Translations under genes and position numbers: made by a program
In this document: piece by piece, positions 52,620 through 64,000 of the stretch
How positions within the stretch are numbered: the stretch's first letter is position 1
How the letters are laid out: each line of letters starts with the position of its first letter
The notes under the pieces: generated by a model
Databases searched by the model: none
Told to the model about the DNA's origin: nothing
What the model saw: the letters and a program-made list of their open reading frames with translations, nothing else
Assembly: GCF_011762195.1 (NCBI RefSeq)
Contig: NZ_JAASQK010000001.1
Coordinates: 310,001-374,000 of the forward strand
Source of the DNA: Sphingomonas oligoaromativorans
GTDB lineage: Bacteria; Pseudomonadota; Alphaproteobacteria; Sphingomonadales; Sphingomonadaceae
Reading direction: 5' to 3'
DNA length: 64,000 nucleotides

Positions 52620-53686
52620 TCTCCTGGTTTACCGGCGTTGTGCCCTATGGCTGGGCCTATTTCATCGCCACGATCATCGATATCCTCGTGATCGCGCTGC
52701 CGGTGATGCTGGCCGTGGCCATGATTATCTACGCCGATCGTAAGATCTGGGCGGCGATGGCGCTGCGTCGCGGCCCGAACGTCGTCGGTCCGTTCGGTCT
52801 GCTCCAGTCCTTCGCGGACGGTCTGAAGGTCTTCCTTCAGGAAACCATCATCCCGTCGGCCGCGAACCGCACTTTGTTCCTCGTCGCGCCGGTGATTACC
52901 TTCACCGTCGCGCTGATCGCCTGGGCGGTGATCCCGTTCAGCTCCTTCTCGGTGCTGGCGAACATCAATGTCGGCCTGCTCTACATTCTCGCGGCCTCGT
53001 CGCTGGGCGTGTACGGCGTGATCCTCGCGGGCTGGGCGTCGAACTCGAAATATCCGTTCTACTCGGCGATCCGCGCCGCCGCCCAGATGGTCAGCTATGA
53101 AGTCGCCATCGGCTTCGTGCTGATCTCGGTGGTGATGTGGGCCGGCAGCTTCAACATGCAGACCATCGTTCTGGCGCAGAAGGGCACGATCCTCGGCATC
53201 ATCAACGCCAATGGTTTCAACCCGCTGCTCTTCCCGATGGCGGTGGTGTTCCTGATCTCGTCGATGGCGGAAACCAGCCGTACGCCGTTCGATCTGACCG
53301 AAGCGGAAAGCGAACTGGTCGCCGGTTATCAGACCGAATATTCGTCGATGAGCTTCGCGCTCTACTGGCTCGGCGAATATGCCAACGTCATCCTGATGTG
53401 CGCGCTCAACGCGACGCTGTTCTGGGGTGGCTGGCTGCCGCCGCTCGATCTGCCGTTCCTCTATCATATTCCGGGCACGACGATCGGGCTGGGTCTGTTC
53501 TGGATCCTGCTGAAGATGGCCGTCTTCTTCTTCATCTTCTCGTGGGTGAAGGCGACGCTGCCCCGCTATCGTTACGATCAGCTTATGCGTCTGGGCTGGA
53601 AGATCTTCCTGCCGCTGTCGCTGCTGTTCGTCTTCCTCGTCTCCGGGTGGCTGATGCTCACCCGCTACCACCCGATCGGAGCCTGA
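52616..53686 (+). CDS. nuoH: NADH-quinone oxidoreductase subunit H
   Basis: The membrane subunit joining the peripheral arm to the proton pumps. The 356 residues form about eight helices. [26 protein letters not shown] and [34 protein letters not shown] are the two signature loops near the quinone channel. Complete and typical. Confidence 0.98.
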   Translation: MISWFTGVVPYGWAYFIATIIDILVIALPVMLAVAMIIYADRKIWAAMALRRGPNVVGPFGLLQSFADGLKVFLQETIIPSAANRTLFLVAPVITFTVALIAWAVIPFSSFSVLANINVGLLYILAASSLGVYGVILAGWASNSKYPFYSAIRAAAQMVSYEVAIGFVLISVVMWAGSFNMQTIVLAQKGTILGIINANGFNPLLFPMAVVFLISSMAETSRTPFDLTEAESELVAGYQTEYSSMSFALYWLGEYANVILMCALNATLFWGGWLPPLDLPFLYHIPGTTIGLGLFWILLKMAVFFFIFSWVKATLPRYRYDQLMRLGWKIFLPLSLLFVFLVSGWLMLTRYHPIGA

Positions 53687-53690
53687 TGCG

Positions 53691-54176
53691 ATGAGCGTCG
53701 CGCACTTCGTCAAATCGTTCACGCTCTGGGAGATCGTGAAGGGCCATGCCCTCACCTTGAAGTATTTCTTCAAGCCCAAGGCGACGATCAACTACCCGTT
53801 CGAGAAGAACCCGCTGTCGCCCCGCTTCCGCGGCGAACATGCGCTGCGCCGCTACCCCAACGGGGAAGAGCGCTGCATCGCGTGCAAGCTGTGCGAGGCG
53901 GTGTGCCCGGCGCAGGCCATCACGATCGAGGCCGAACCGCGCGACGACGGCAGCCGCCGCACCACGCGCTACGACATCGACATGACCAAGTGCATCTTCT
54001 GCGGCTTCTGCCAGGAAGCCTGCCCGGTCGATGCGGTGGTCGAGGGGCCGAACTTCGAATATTCCACAGAGACCCGCGAGGAGCTGATCTATGACAAGGC
54101 CAAGCTGCTCGACAACGGGGATCGCTGGGAACGGGCGATCGCGGCGAACCTTGCCGCAGACGCGCCGTACCGTTAA
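53691..54176 (+). CDS. nuoI: NADH-quinone oxidoreductase subunit I
   Basis: A 161-residue ferredoxin-like subunit carrying clusters N6a and N6b. Two full CxxCxxCxxxCP motifs are present: [17 protein letters not shown] (from about residue 61) and [17 protein letters not shown] (from about residue 100). The RYPNGEERC lead-in and [19 protein letters not shown] tail are typical. Confidence 0.98.
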   Translation: MSVAHFVKSFTLWEIVKGHALTLKYFFKPKATINYPFEKNPLSPRFRGEHALRRYPNGEERCIACKLCEAVCPAQAITIEAEPRDDGSRRTTRYDIDMTKCIFCGFCQEACPVDAVVEGPNFEYSTETREELIYDKAKLLDNGDRWERAIAANLAADAPYR

Positions 54177-54214
54177 TCGCTCGCAACGAATCTGACAGGG
54201 GCTCGAACAGCGCC

Positions 54215-54832
54215 GTGATCCAGACGATCGCCTTTTATCTGTTCGCCGTCATGGTGATCGCCTCCGCGGCGCTCACCATCACCGCGCGCAATCCGGTGCA
54301 CTCCGTGCTCTGGCTCATCCTCGCCTTCTTCAACGCGGCGGGGCTGATGCTGCTCGTCGGCGCCGAGTTCATCGCGATGCTTCTTGTCATCGTGTATGTC
54401 GGCGCGGTCGCCGTGCTGTTCCTGTTCGTCGTCATGATGCTCGACATCGACTTCGCCGAACTCCGGGCGGGCCTTTCCAGATATCTGCCCTTCGGGGTCG
54501 CCATCGCGGCGGCGCTGCTGGCGGAGATCGTGATCGCCGCGGGCGTGTGGGAGGCTGGCCCCGTCCAGCTCGCCGGCCGCACCGCCGTGACGCCGTCGCC
54601 GGATCAGGTGCCCAATATCGAGGCGCTCGGCACGCTGCTCTACACGCGCTACCTGTTCGTGTTCGAGGGCGCAGGCCTTGTGCTGCTCGTCGCCATGATC
54701 GGCGCGATCGTGCTGACCCACCGTGCCCGTGGCGGCGTCCGTCGCCAGAACATCATGCGCCAGTCCATGCGCCGGGCGGAGGACGCCACCCGCATGACCA
54801 ACCCGACTGTCGGCCAGGGAGTCGAGCTGTGA
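54215..54832 (+). CDS. nuoJ: NADH-quinone oxidoreductase subunit J
   Basis: A 205-residue membrane subunit with five helices, beginning at [56 protein letters not shown] contains the conserved pi-bulge helix region of NuoJ. It overlaps nuoK by four bases (GTGA). Confidence 0.96.
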   Translation: MIQTIAFYLFAVMVIASAALTITARNPVHSVLWLILAFFNAAGLMLLVGAEFIAMLLVIVYVGAVAVLFLFVVMMLDIDFAELRAGLSRYLPFGVAIAAALLAEIVIAAGVWEAGPVQLAGRTAVTPSPDQVPNIEALGTLLYTRYLFVFEGAGLVLLVAMIGAIVLTHRARGGVRRQNIMRQSMRRAEDATRMTNPTVGQGVEL

Positions 54833-55134
54833 TCGGTCTCCAGCATTTCCTCGTCGTTTCGGCGATCCTCTTCGTCATGGGTGTGCTCGGCATCTTCCTG
54901 AACCGGAAGAACGTCATCATCATCCTGATGGCGATCGAGCTGATCCTGCTCAGCGTGAACATCAATCTGGTGGCCTTCTCGGCCTATCTGCACGATCTTG
55001 TCGGCCAGATCTTCGCGATGTTCGTGCTGACGGTCGCGGCGGGTGAGGCGGCCATCGGCCTTGCCATCCTCGTGATCTATTTCCGTGGCCGCGGCACCAT
55101 CGCGGTCGATGACATCAATCGGATGAAGGGCTGA
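54829..55134 (+). CDS. nuoK: NADH-quinone oxidoreductase subunit K
   Basis: A 101-residue, three-helix, MrpC-like subunit, exactly the family length. It has [35 protein letters not shown] with the conserved membrane Glu, and [17 protein letters not shown] with the second one. It starts with GTG overlapping the nuoJ stop. Confidence 0.98.
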   Translation: MIGLQHFLVVSAILFVMGVLGIFLNRKNVIIILMAIELILLSVNINLVAFSAYLHDLVGQIFAMFVLTVAAGEAAIGLAILVIYFRGRGTIAVDDINRMKG

Positions 55135-55141
55135 ACCCGCC

Positions 55142-57204
<2,063 letters not shown>

Positions 57205-57208
<4 letters not shown>

Positions 57209-57297
57209 GCGTCCTTTCCTTCTCCGCTTGTCCGGCGCTGGCCGACATCGAGTTCAACCGCCGGACCATGGTCCCGGCTTCCGCCGGGGAACGATAA
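57205..57297 (+). CDS. Possible 30-residue peptide between nuoL and nuoM
   Basis: A short frame, [20 protein letters not shown] plus ten residues, begins with ATG overlapping the nuoL TGA, so it could be translated by coupling. Its tail (VPASAGER) is encoded by a GC-rich hairpin, CCCGGC-TTCC-GCCGGG at 57273-57288, of the kind found in intergenic repeats. It is more likely a chance frame over a repeat than a real gene. Confidence 0.2.
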
Positions 57298-57301
57298 CAC
57301 A

Positions 57302-58849
57302 ATGAATCAGCTCGGTTTCCCAATCCTGTCGATCATGCTGGCGGTGCCGCTCGTCGCCGCGCTCTGGTGTTTGTTCGCGCCCGGCGAGGGCGAGGCCAAG
57401 GCCAGGAGCGCCCGCGTGACGGCGCTGGCGGCCAGCCTCATCGATCTCGTGCTCGGCGGCGTGCTCTGGGCCAATTATGAGGTCGGCGGCGCGCGCTGGC
57501 AGTTCATCGAGCGGGCGGATGTCTTCGGCCGCTTCTCCTGGGCGCTCGGCATCGACGGCATCGCGCTGATGCTGATCGTGCTCACCGTTTTCCTCGTGCC
57601 GCTCTGCATCCTGGCTTCGTGGACTTCGATCCAGAAGCGCGTGCCCGAATATATGGCCGTGTTCCTCCTGACCGAGCTGCTGATGCTCGGCGTGTTCGTG
57701 GCGCAGGATCTGTTCCTGTTCTACATCATGTTCGAGGGCGGCCTGATCCCGATGTACATGATTATCGGCATCTGGGGCGGCGCGCGTCGTATCTACGCGA
57801 GCTACAAGTTCTTCCTCTACACGCTGCTCGGATCGGTGCTGATGCTGATCGCCATGCTCTACATGGCGCAGACGGCGGGCACGACCTTCATTCCGACGCT
57901 GATGGCCTTCAACTTCTCGTCGCAGGCGCAGCTCTGGCTGTTCCTCGCCTTCTTCGCCTCCTTCGCGGTGAAGATGCCGATGTGGCCGGTCCACACCTGG
58001 CTTCCCGACGCGCACGTCGAGGCGCCGACGGCGGGTTCGGTCATCCTGGCGGGCGTGATGCTGAAGCTCGCGGGCTACGGCTTCATCCGCTTCTCGCTGC
58101 CGATGTTCCCGGAGGCGTCCGCCCATTACATGTGGCTGATCTTCGCGCTGTCGATGATCGCGACCGTCTACACCTCGCTCGTCGCGCTGGTGCAGAAGGA
58201 CATGAAGAAGCTGATCGCCTACTCGTCGGTCGCCCACATGGCGCTCGTCACCTTCGGCCTGTTCGCCTTCAACCGGCAGGGCATCGAAGGCGCGATGATG
58301 GTGATGCTGGGCCACGGCCTTGTGTCGAGCGCGCTCTTCCTGTGCGTCGGCGTCGTCTATGATCGCCTGCACACCCGTGAGATCGCGCGCTACGGCGGCC
58401 TCGCCACCAACATGCCGGCTTACGCCACCTTCTTCCTGTTCTTCACCATGGCGTCGGTGGGCCTTCCGGGCCTGTCGAACTTCCCCGGTGAGTTCCTGTC
58501 GATGATGGGCACCTATGAGATCTCGTCCTGGGCGGCCTTCATCGCGGTGACGGGCATCATCACGGGCGCGGCCTATATGCTGTACCTCTACCGCCGCATC
58601 TGCTTCGGCCCGCAGACCAATGCGGACGCCGCCGCCATGTCCGATCTCGACAAGCGCGAGTGGCTGGTGCTGGCGCCGCTTGCCGCTGCGGTGCTGTGGA
58701 TGGGTGTCTATCCCGAGAGCTTCCTGTCGCCGATGCGCGCCGATGTCGGCGCCCTGCTGGAGCGTATTCACCCGGCCGCGCCGGCCAGCGACGCCGCCCT
58801 GACGGTGCCGCACGCGGCGCCCGCCGCCGCCGTTGCCGGGGAGCGTTGA
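57302..58849 (+). CDS. nuoM: NADH-quinone oxidoreductase subunit M
   Basis: A proton-pumping antiporter-like subunit, 515 residues. It has FEGGLIPMYMIIGIWGG, the conserved Lys region VKMPMWPVHTWLPDAHVEAPTAGSVILAGVMLKLAGYG, and LIAYSSVAHMALVTFG. The C-terminal tail is Ala/Pro-rich. It begins 93 bases after nuoL, the longest gap inside the operon. Confidence 0.98.
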   Translation: MNQLGFPILSIMLAVPLVAALWCLFAPGEGEAKARSARVTALAASLIDLVLGGVLWANYEVGGARWQFIERADVFGRFSWALGIDGIALMLIVLTVFLVPLCILASWTSIQKRVPEYMAVFLLTELLMLGVFVAQDLFLFYIMFEGGLIPMYMIIGIWGGARRIYASYKFFLYTLLGSVLMLIAMLYMAQTAGTTFIPTLMAFNFSSQAQLWLFLAFFASFAVKMPMWPVHTWLPDAHVEAPTAGSVILAGVMLKLAGYGFIRFSLPMFPEASAHYMWLIFALSMIATVYTSLVALVQKDMKKLIAYSSVAHMALVTFGLFAFNRQGIEGAMMVMLGHGLVSSALFLCVGVVYDRLHTREIARYGGLATNMPAYATFFLFFTMASVGLPGLSNFPGEFLSMMGTYEISSWAAFIAVTGIITGAAYMLYLYRRICFGPQTNADAAAMSDLDKREWLVLAPLAAAVLWMGVYPESFLSPMRADVGALLERIHPAAPASDAALTVPHAAPAAAVAGER

Positions 58850-58853
58850 GATC

Positions 58854-60293
58854 ATGAGCTATATCGACTCCTTTGCGCTCTCCCTCCCGGAGATCATCCT
58901 TTCCTTCGGCGCGATCGTGCTGATGCTGGCGGCCGCCTGGATGGGCGACAAGGCTTCCAAGGCGATCAGTTGGGTCAGCGTCTTGCTGCTGGCCGGCGCC
59001 GGTCTGGCGCTGCTCGGGCCGGCGGGCTCGGGCGGGCTGGGCTATGACGGCCTGTATGTGGCCGATCCTTTCGCGGCGTTCGCCAAGCTGCTGATCTATG
59101 TCGGCGCGGCGGTCGCGATCCTCGTCGCCCCCGGTTTCTTCAACCGCGACGGCGAGATGCGCGCCGAATATCCGGTGCTGATCCTGCTCTCGGCGGTCGG
59201 CATGGGCACGATGGTGTCGGCGGTCGACCTGCTGACGCTCTATGTCGGCCTCGAACTCCAGAGCCTTGCCGCTTACGTCCTCGCGAGCTTCCTGCGTCGT
59301 GACGATCGTTCGGCGGAAGCGGGCCTGAAGTATTTCGTGCTGGGCGCGCTGGCCTCGGGCATCCTGCTCTATGGCATCTCGCTGCTCTACGGCTTCTCGG
59401 GCACGACCAGCTTCGTCGGCGTCGCCGCCGCGATGAAGGCGAGCATGGGCTCGGGCCTGCTGTTCGGGCTGGTGTTCGTTCTCGCCGGTCTCGCCTTCAA
59501 GATCTCGGCCGTGCCGTTCCACATGTGGACGCCGGACGTGTATGAAGGCGCGCCGACGCCGGTGACCGCCTTCTTCGCTTCGGCCCCGAAGGTCGCGGCG
59601 ATGGCGCTGACCGTCCGCGTGGCGATCGAGGCGATGGGTCCGGCGACGGGCGAATGGCGCCAGATCATCATCTTCTGCGCGCTGGCCTCCACCATCCTCG
59701 GCGCGGTGGGTGCGATCGGGCAGACCAACATCAAGCGCCTGCTCGCTTACTCGTCGATCAACAATGTCGGCTTCGCCCTGTTCGGGCTCGTCGCCGGCAC
59801 GGCCTACGGCGCGTCCGCGGTGATGACCTACATGACGGTCTATATCGTGATGACGCTGGGCAGCCTGATCTGCGTCCTCCAGATGCGGACCGCCGACGGC
59901 ACGCCGACCGAGCAGATCGCCGCGCTCTCCGGCCTGTCGCGCACGCGCCCGGCGCTGGCGGCGGCGTTCGCGATCTTCATGTTCTCGCTGGCCGGTATCC
60001 CGCCGCTGTTCGGTTTCTGGCCGAAGTTCATGGTGTTCGACGCGCTGGTGCGGGTCGACATGTGGCCGCTCGCCATGATCGGCATCGCGACCTCGGTGAT
60101 CGGCGCCTTCTATTATCTCAAGATCGTCAAGACGATCTACTTCGACGAGCCGGCCGGCGTTCTGGCGCCGTCCCGCTCGATGATCGAGGGCGTGCTGATC
60201 GCGCTGGCGGCGCTGTTCGTCTCGCCGCTCGGCTATCTGATGATCGGGCCGCTCGGCCGGATCACGCAGACCGCCGCGAACGCTCTGTTCTGA
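58854..60293 (+). CDS. nuoN: NADH-quinone oxidoreductase subunit N
   Basis: The third antiporter-like subunit, 479 residues. YVGLELQSLAAYVLASFLRRDDRSAEAGLKYFVLGALASGILLYG, FKISAVPFHMWTPDVYEGAPTPVTAFFASAPKVAAMA and KRLLAYSSINNVGFALFGL are all diagnostic. ATG 58854 has GGGGAG upstream. It is the last nuo gene and ends 94 bases before birA. Confidence 0.98.
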   Translation: MSYIDSFALSLPEIILSFGAIVLMLAAAWMGDKASKAISWVSVLLLAGAGLALLGPAGSGGLGYDGLYVADPFAAFAKLLIYVGAAVAILVAPGFFNRDGEMRAEYPVLILLSAVGMGTMVSAVDLLTLYVGLELQSLAAYVLASFLRRDDRSAEAGLKYFVLGALASGILLYGISLLYGFSGTTSFVGVAAAMKASMGSGLLFGLVFVLAGLAFKISAVPFHMWTPDVYEGAPTPVTAFFASAPKVAAMALTVRVAIEAMGPATGEWRQIIIFCALASTILGAVGAIGQTNIKRLLAYSSINNVGFALFGLVAGTAYGASAVMTYMTVYIVMTLGSLICVLQMRTADGTPTEQIAALSGLSRTRPALAAAFAIFMFSLAGIPPLFGFWPKFMVFDALVRVDMWPLAMIGIATSVIGAFYYLKIVKTIYFDEPAGVLAPSRSMIEGVLIALAALFVSPLGYLMIGPLGRITQTAANALF

Positions 60294-60325
60294 TCCGTCT
60301 GACGCATCAGGGCCTCTTAGTGGAT

Positions 60326-60366
60326 GGGGATTCGGTGTTCCTGGGCAACCAGGACGCCGGATCCCC
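60326..60366. repeat. Long hairpin between nuoN and birA
   Basis: Arms 60326-60344 and 60349-60366 pair almost fully (GGGGAT..CGG.GT.CCTGG against CCAGGACGCCGGATCCCC) around a GCAA tetraloop. No T tract follows on either strand. It may slow or end nuo transcription or stabilise the mRNA, and it may be an intergenic repeat unit. Confidence 0.7.
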
Positions 60367-60387
60367 GTTGCTATATGGGGTAAGCCC

Positions 60388-61104
60388 ATGACGATGCTCG
60401 ATATCCGCACCGTGGCCGAGACGGCGTCGACCAACGACGACGTGGCGGCGCTCGCGCGGCAGGGGGCGGCCGAGGGGCTGTGGCTGCGGGCCGAGCGCCA
60501 GACGGCCGGGCGTGGACGTCAGGGCAGGGCGTGGGTGTCCCCCGAGGGCAATCTCTTCGCCAGCACATTGGTGCGTGTCCGCTCCGGCGAGCCGCCCGCG
60601 CCGACGCTGGCGCTGGTCGCCGCCGTGGCGCTGGCGGAGGCGGCCGGGGCCTATGGCGTCACCGCCATGCTCAAATGGCCGAATGACCTGCTGGTCGACG
60701 GGGCCAAGCTCTCGGGCATCCTGCTGGAGCGCGCCGACGATGCGGTGGTGATCGGCTTCGGCGTCAATCTCGCGGGGCATCCGACCGGGCTCGATCGCGA
60801 GGCGACGAGCTTCCCGGCGCTGACCGGCACGGCGCCCGATTCTGACCAGTTCGTCCATACGCTGGCCGAGGCCTTCGCGCGCTGGCTGGGCCGCTGGCGG
60901 GGCGAGGGGCTGGCCCCGGTGCGTGCCCGCTGGCTGGAGCGCGCTCACCCGGCCGGCAGCGCGCTGACGGCGCGGCTCCCCGACGGCACCAGCCTCGACG
61001 GGCTGTTCGAGGGGCTGGACGAGGGCGGCGCGCTCAGGCTCCGCTTGGCGGACGGGGCGAGCCATGTCATTCACGCCGCCGACATCTTCCTGATCCGGGA
61101 TTGA
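60388..61104 (+). CDS. birA: Biotin-[acetyl-CoA carboxylase] ligase
   Basis: Attaches biotin to the carrier protein of acetyl-CoA carboxylase. The 238-residue enzyme has [26 protein letters not shown] (biotin/ATP loop), [21 protein letters not shown] and [12 protein letters not shown]. It lacks the N-terminal DNA-binding domain of E. coli BirA, so it is a ligase only. It precedes coaX by four bases. Confidence 0.95.
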   Translation: MTMLDIRTVAETASTNDDVAALARQGAAEGLWLRAERQTAGRGRQGRAWVSPEGNLFASTLVRVRSGEPPAPTLALVAAVALAEAAGAYGVTAMLKWPNDLLVDGAKLSGILLERADDAVVIGFGVNLAGHPTGLDREATSFPALTGTAPDSDQFVHTLAEAFARWLGRWRGEGLAPVRARWLERAHPAGSALTARLPDGTSLDGLFEGLDEGGALRLRLADGASHVIHAADIFLIRD

Positions 61105-61108
61105 GCGT

Positions 61109-61900
61109 ATGCTGCTTGCCATTGACGCCGGCAATACCAATATCGTCTTCGCGCTGGTGGCGCAGGGCGGCGACGCGCCCGTGATCCGCACCCGCTGGCG
61201 CATCGCCACAGATGCACGCCGTACCGCCGATGAATATGCCGTGTGGCTGCATCAGCTCCTCGCGCTCGAGGGCATCGAACGCAGCGCCGTGAGCGCGGTC
61301 ATCATCTCCACCGTGGTGCCGCGCGCGCTCCACAATCTGGAGGTGCTGGCCACCAAATATTTCGGCGTGGAGCCGCTCGTCGCGGGGCGCCCGCCGATGG
61401 ACTGGGGCATCACGCTCGACGTCCCCGAGCCGCATACGGTCGGCGCGGACCGCGCGGTCAACGCGATCGCGGCCCATGCGCTCCACCCCGGCGACAAGAT
61501 CGTGATCGACTTCGGCACGGCGACGACGTTCGACGTCGTGGATTATTCGGGCGCATACAAGGGCGGCATCATCGCGCCGGGCATCAACCTGTCGCTCGAT
61601 GCGCTGGTGGCCGCCGCCGCCAAGCTGCCGCGCATCGCGATCGCCGCGCCCGAGAAGCCGGGCGTCATCGGGCGCACCACCGAAGATCAGATGCTGATCG
61701 GCATCTATTGGGGCTATATCGCCATGATCGAGGGGCTGGTTTCGCGGATGCGCGCGGAAATCGGCCGGCCCGTGAAGGTTGTCACCACCGGCGGGCTCGC
61801 ATCGCTGTTCGATAAACATACATCGGTGTTCGATGCGATCGAGCCCGATCTCACCATTACCGGCCTGGCGATGATGCATCGCCGTTTGCCGCGGACTTAA
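61109..61900 (+). CDS. coaX: Type III pantothenate kinase
   Basis: Phosphorylates pantothenate, the first step of coenzyme A synthesis. The 263-residue protein has [17 protein letters not shown] (phosphate motif), [48 protein letters not shown] and GGLASLF, all CoaX motifs of the ASKHA fold. It sits between birA and rnj, the usual alphaproteobacterial order. Confidence 0.97.
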   Translation: MLLAIDAGNTNIVFALVAQGGDAPVIRTRWRIATDARRTADEYAVWLHQLLALEGIERSAVSAVIISTVVPRALHNLEVLATKYFGVEPLVAGRPPMDWGITLDVPEPHTVGADRAVNAIAAHALHPGDKIVIDFGTATTFDVVDYSGAYKGGIIAPGINLSLDALVAAAAKLPRIAIAAPEKPGVIGRTTEDQMLIGIYWGYIAMIEGLVSRMRAEIGRPVKVVTTGGLASLFDKHTSVFDAIEPDLTITGLAMMHRRLPRT

Positions 61901-61909
61901 GGATTATTG

Positions 61910-63550
61910 ATGACCAAACCCGGCGACGAGCTCCTGTTCCTGGCCCTTGGCGGCTCGGGGGAGATCGGCATGAACGTCAATCTCTATGGCTGCCGCGGCA
62001 AGTGGCTGATGGCGGACCTCGGCCTCAGCTTCGCGGACCCGGCCTATCCCGGCATCGACGTGGTGCTGCCCGATCTCGCGTTCATCGAGGAACGGCAGGA
62101 GGATCTGCTCGGCCTCGTCGTGACCCACGGGCATGAGGATCATATCGGCGCCATCCCCTATATGGCGCTGGACCTCGGCGTGCCGATCTACGCGACGCGG
62201 TTCACCGCCGGGCTCATCCACGCCAAGCTGGAGGAAGAGGGGCTCACCGACCGCGTGACGGTGAAGATCGTCAAGGAAGGCGAGCCGCTGAAGCTCGGGC
62301 CGTTCTCGGTCGAGTGGGTGCCGCTGGCGCACTCCATCCCCGAGATGAACGCGCTGCTGATCGACACGCCTTACGGTCGCGTCTTCCACACCGGAGACTG
62401 GAAGCTCGACGAGAATCCGGTGATCGGCCAGCCAAGCAGCGCGGAAGCGCTGAAGGCGATCGGCAGACAAGGCGTGCTGGCGCTGATGGGCGACAGCACC
62501 AACGTGTTCAACCCGGAGCCGTCGGGCTCGGAATCGAGCGTGCGCGCCGATCTGGAGCGGTTCGTCGGCGAGGCGGACAAGCGCGTCCTCATCACCACCT
62601 TCGCCTCCAACGCCGCCCGCGTGCAGACGCTGGGGCAGGTGGCGGTCGCGACCGGGCGGCAGGTCTGCGTCGCGGGCCGCTCGCTCGATCGCATCATCAA
62701 GATCGCCAAGGCGGCGGGCTATCTGCTCGATTTTCCGCCGACGGTCGATTTCGACACCGCGATGCGCCTGCCGCCCAAGGATCTGATGATTATCGCGACC
62801 GGCGGGCAGGGCGAGGCCCGCGCCGCGCTCAGCCGCATCGCGCACGACAGCCACAAGCTGAAGCTCTCCGAGGGCGACACGGTGCTGTTCTCGTCGAAGC
62901 AGATCCCCGGCAACGAGGAGGCGATCGGCATCGTCCAGAACGCGCTCGCCGCCCGCAACATCCGCATGGTGACGGAGCGGCAGGCGCATATCCACGTCTC
63001 GGGCCATCCGGGGCGGCCGGAGATCGAGGCGCTCTATGGCTGGCTGAAGCCGGAGACCGTCGTCCCCGTCCATGGCGAGCGCCGCCACATGGCCGAACAT
63101 GCGCGCTTCGCCGCCTCGCTCGGCGTGCCGCGCACTCTGGTGCAGGTGAATGGCGACGTCGTCCGCCTGGCGCCGGAGGGGCCGAAGATCGTCGGCCATG
63201 AGCGTGCCGGCCGGCTGGTGCTCGACGGCGACGTGATCCTGTCCGCCAACGGCACGACGATGAACGAGCGGCGCAAGCTCGCGGCCAATGGTCTGGTGTC
63301 CGTTGCCATTGCGGTGGACAAGGCGGGCAAGGCCAAGGGGCGGCCCCAGATCGCCGTGCAGGGCCTCCCTGTGGAAGAGGACCGTGAGGATTTCATCGAG
63401 GATGCCGCTGAGGCCGCGCTCGATGCGCTGGAGGCGGGGCCGCGTGACGAGGCCAAGCTGCGCGAGGCGATCCGCCTCGGCGTCCGCCGCCGCGCGACCG
63501 CGTGGACGGGCAAGAAGCCCGTGGTCGACGTCCTGCTGCTGCGGGTGTAG
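61910..63550 (+). CDS. rnj: Ribonuclease J
   Basis: A metallo-beta-lactamase/beta-CASP nuclease for RNA processing and decay. The 546-residue product has the zinc motif VVTHGHEDHIGAIPY (from about residue 73), a further ligand in LAHSIPEMNALLI and FHTGDWKLDENP. Beta-CASP motifs include ITTFASNAARVQTLGQVA, SSKQIPGNEEAIG and IHVSGHPGRPEIEALYGWLKPETVVPVHGERRHM. ATG 61910 has AAGGA six bases upstream. Confidence 0.97.
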   Translation: MTKPGDELLFLALGGSGEIGMNVNLYGCRGKWLMADLGLSFADPAYPGIDVVLPDLAFIEERQEDLLGLVVTHGHEDHIGAIPYMALDLGVPIYATRFTAGLIHAKLEEEGLTDRVTVKIVKEGEPLKLGPFSVEWVPLAHSIPEMNALLIDTPYGRVFHTGDWKLDENPVIGQPSSAEALKAIGRQGVLALMGDSTNVFNPEPSGSESSVRADLERFVGEADKRVLITTFASNAARVQTLGQVAVATGRQVCVAGRSLDRIIKIAKAAGYLLDFPPTVDFDTAMRLPPKDLMIIATGGQGEARAALSRIAHDSHKLKLSEGDTVLFSSKQIPGNEEAIGIVQNALAARNIRMVTERQAHIHVSGHPGRPEIEALYGWLKPETVVPVHGERRHMAEHARFAASLGVPRTLVQVNGDVVRLAPEGPKIVGHERAGRLVLDGDVILSANGTTMNERRKLAANGLVSVAIAVDKAGKAKGRPQIAVQGLPVEEDREDFIEDAAEAALDALEAGPRDEAKLREAIRLGVRRRATAWTGKKPVVDVLLLRV

Positions 63551-63557
63551 CCTTCAT

Positions 63558-63589
63558 CCCCGAAGGGCCGCGCGGACGGCCTTTCGGGG
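63558..63589 (+). promoter_or_regulatory. Hairpin overlapping the ribosome site of the DUF1467 gene
   Basis: CCCCGAAGGGCCG, six bases, CGGCCTTTCGGGG: 13-base arms with one mismatch. The 3' arm ends in the GGGG of GGGGAGG, the only ribosome-binding candidate for the next gene. No T tract follows. It could terminate rnj transcripts partly or hide the ribosome site. Confidence 0.55.
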
Positions 63590-63602
63590 AGGCACAGGCC
63601 GA

Positions 63603-63875
63603 ATGCGCTGGTTTTCGCTCGTCGCGATCTATTTCCTGTTCTGGTTCATCACGCTGTTCGTCGTCCTCCCGTTCAGCGCGCGGACGGCGGAGGAAGCGGG
63701 CGAGAAGCCGGTGATCGGCCATGCCGAGAGCGCGCCGCACGATTTCCGCCCGTGGACGGTCGTGTGGCGGACGAGTCTGGTCGCGGCGGTGCTGCTGGCG
63801 GCCTTCTGGTTCGTCCACGCGGAAGGGTGGATCGACGTTCAGATTTCCTCGGCTGCGGCGGGCCGCATTCCCTGA
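63603..63875 (+). CDS. DUF1467-family small membrane protein
   Basis: A 90-residue protein with two membrane helices (WFSLVAIYFLFWFITLFVVLPFSA and TVVWRTSLVAAVLLAAFWFVH). The middle loop GHAESAPHDFRPW fits DUF1467, a small alphaproteobacterial family often found after rnj. Function unknown. The ATG follows GGGGAGG by about ten bases. Confidence 0.8.
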   Translation: MRWFSLVAIYFLFWFITLFVVLPFSARTAEEAGEKPVIGHAESAPHDFRPWTVVWRTSLVAAVLLAAFWFVHAEGWIDVQISSAAAGRIP

Positions 63876-63917
63876 GCCGCTTGGTCAGTTTCCAAAACCT
63901 TCGTCGCCCTCTGCATC

Positions 63918-63990
63918 CTTCGTCATCCTCGCCCGCCTTCGTCATCCCGGACTTGCTCTGGGATCCAGGGCCATTTGCGGCTCTGGATCC
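63918..63990. repeat. Intergenic repeat cluster at the right edge
   Basis: CCTTCGTCATCC occurs twice, about 20 bases apart. It is followed by an inverted pair GGATCCAGGGCC (63961-63972) and GGCTCTGGATCC (63979-63990) with 11 of 12 positions matching and a six-base loop. The TCATCCCGGACTTG...GGATCCAGGG phrasing is typical of dispersed sphingomonad intergenic repeats as I recall. The element may continue past the window. Confidence 0.65.
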
Positions 63991-64000
63991 TGACTTTCGT

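Overview
The window is a GC-rich, densely coded stretch of bacterial chromosome that looks alphaproteobacterial, most likely from a sphingomonad (Sphingomonas or a close relative). The reasons are the nuo operon continuing into birA-coaX-rnj-DUF1467, 6S RNA between zapA and the 5-formyl-THF cyclo-ligase gene, DUF2842, housekeeping promoters of the TTGNC(G/A)/GCTA type, and short intergenic palindromic repeats of a kind I associate with sphingomonads. I see no phage genes, insertion sequences or CRISPR arrays.

Positions 1-32.9 kb are one near-complete flagellar locus. The rod/hook operon flgBCDEFGHIJKL runs leftward and its last gene, flgL, is cut by the window edge. Facing it are a MotA/MotB-like stator pair, flgA-flgM-flgN, a stand-alone flagellar transglycosylase, flhA and fliA (sigma-28). 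A flagellin gene and a membrane-anchored protein of unknown function lie on the opposite strand. A FlbD/FleQ-type sigma-54 activator then leads the operon fliEFGHIJKLMNOPQR-flhB plus one unknown small gene. The run closes with fliD-fliS and a winged-helix regulator.

The regulatory layout of this locus can be read from the DNA. Three perfect sigma-54 promoters precede flgB, flgA and the transglycosylase. Two promoters of sigma-28 type share a TAAA-N15-GTCGTT core, ahead of flagellin and fliD. Two identical-plan 14-bp palindromes, exactly 21 bp apart, sit between flgB and the stator genes and look like enhancers for the sigma-54 activator. TTAACC half-sites of CtrA type lie ahead of the activator and the transglycosylase. 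Together they suggest a cascade CtrA -> FlbD-like/sigma-54 -> FliA/FlgM.

Positions 33.9-45.3 kb are housekeeping genes: tRNA-Val(TAC), a YkgJ-like metal-cluster protein, DUF2842, 5-formyl-THF cyclo-ligase, 6S RNA, zapA, a small coiled-coil protein, gap-pgk-VOC protein-class I fba (lower glycolysis), thiE, a membrane protein, an L,D-transpeptidase with an M23 peptidase and a GFA-family protein in one coupled run, efp, and an inositol-monophosphatase-family gene.

Positions 45.4-60.3 kb hold the complete respiratory complex I operon nuoABCDEFGHIJKLMN, with an NTF2/SnoaL-like gene inserted between nuoD and nuoE and a possible Fur box upstream. Positions 60.3-63.9 kb hold birA, coaX, rnj and a DUF1467 gene, followed by intergenic repeat sequence at the right edge.
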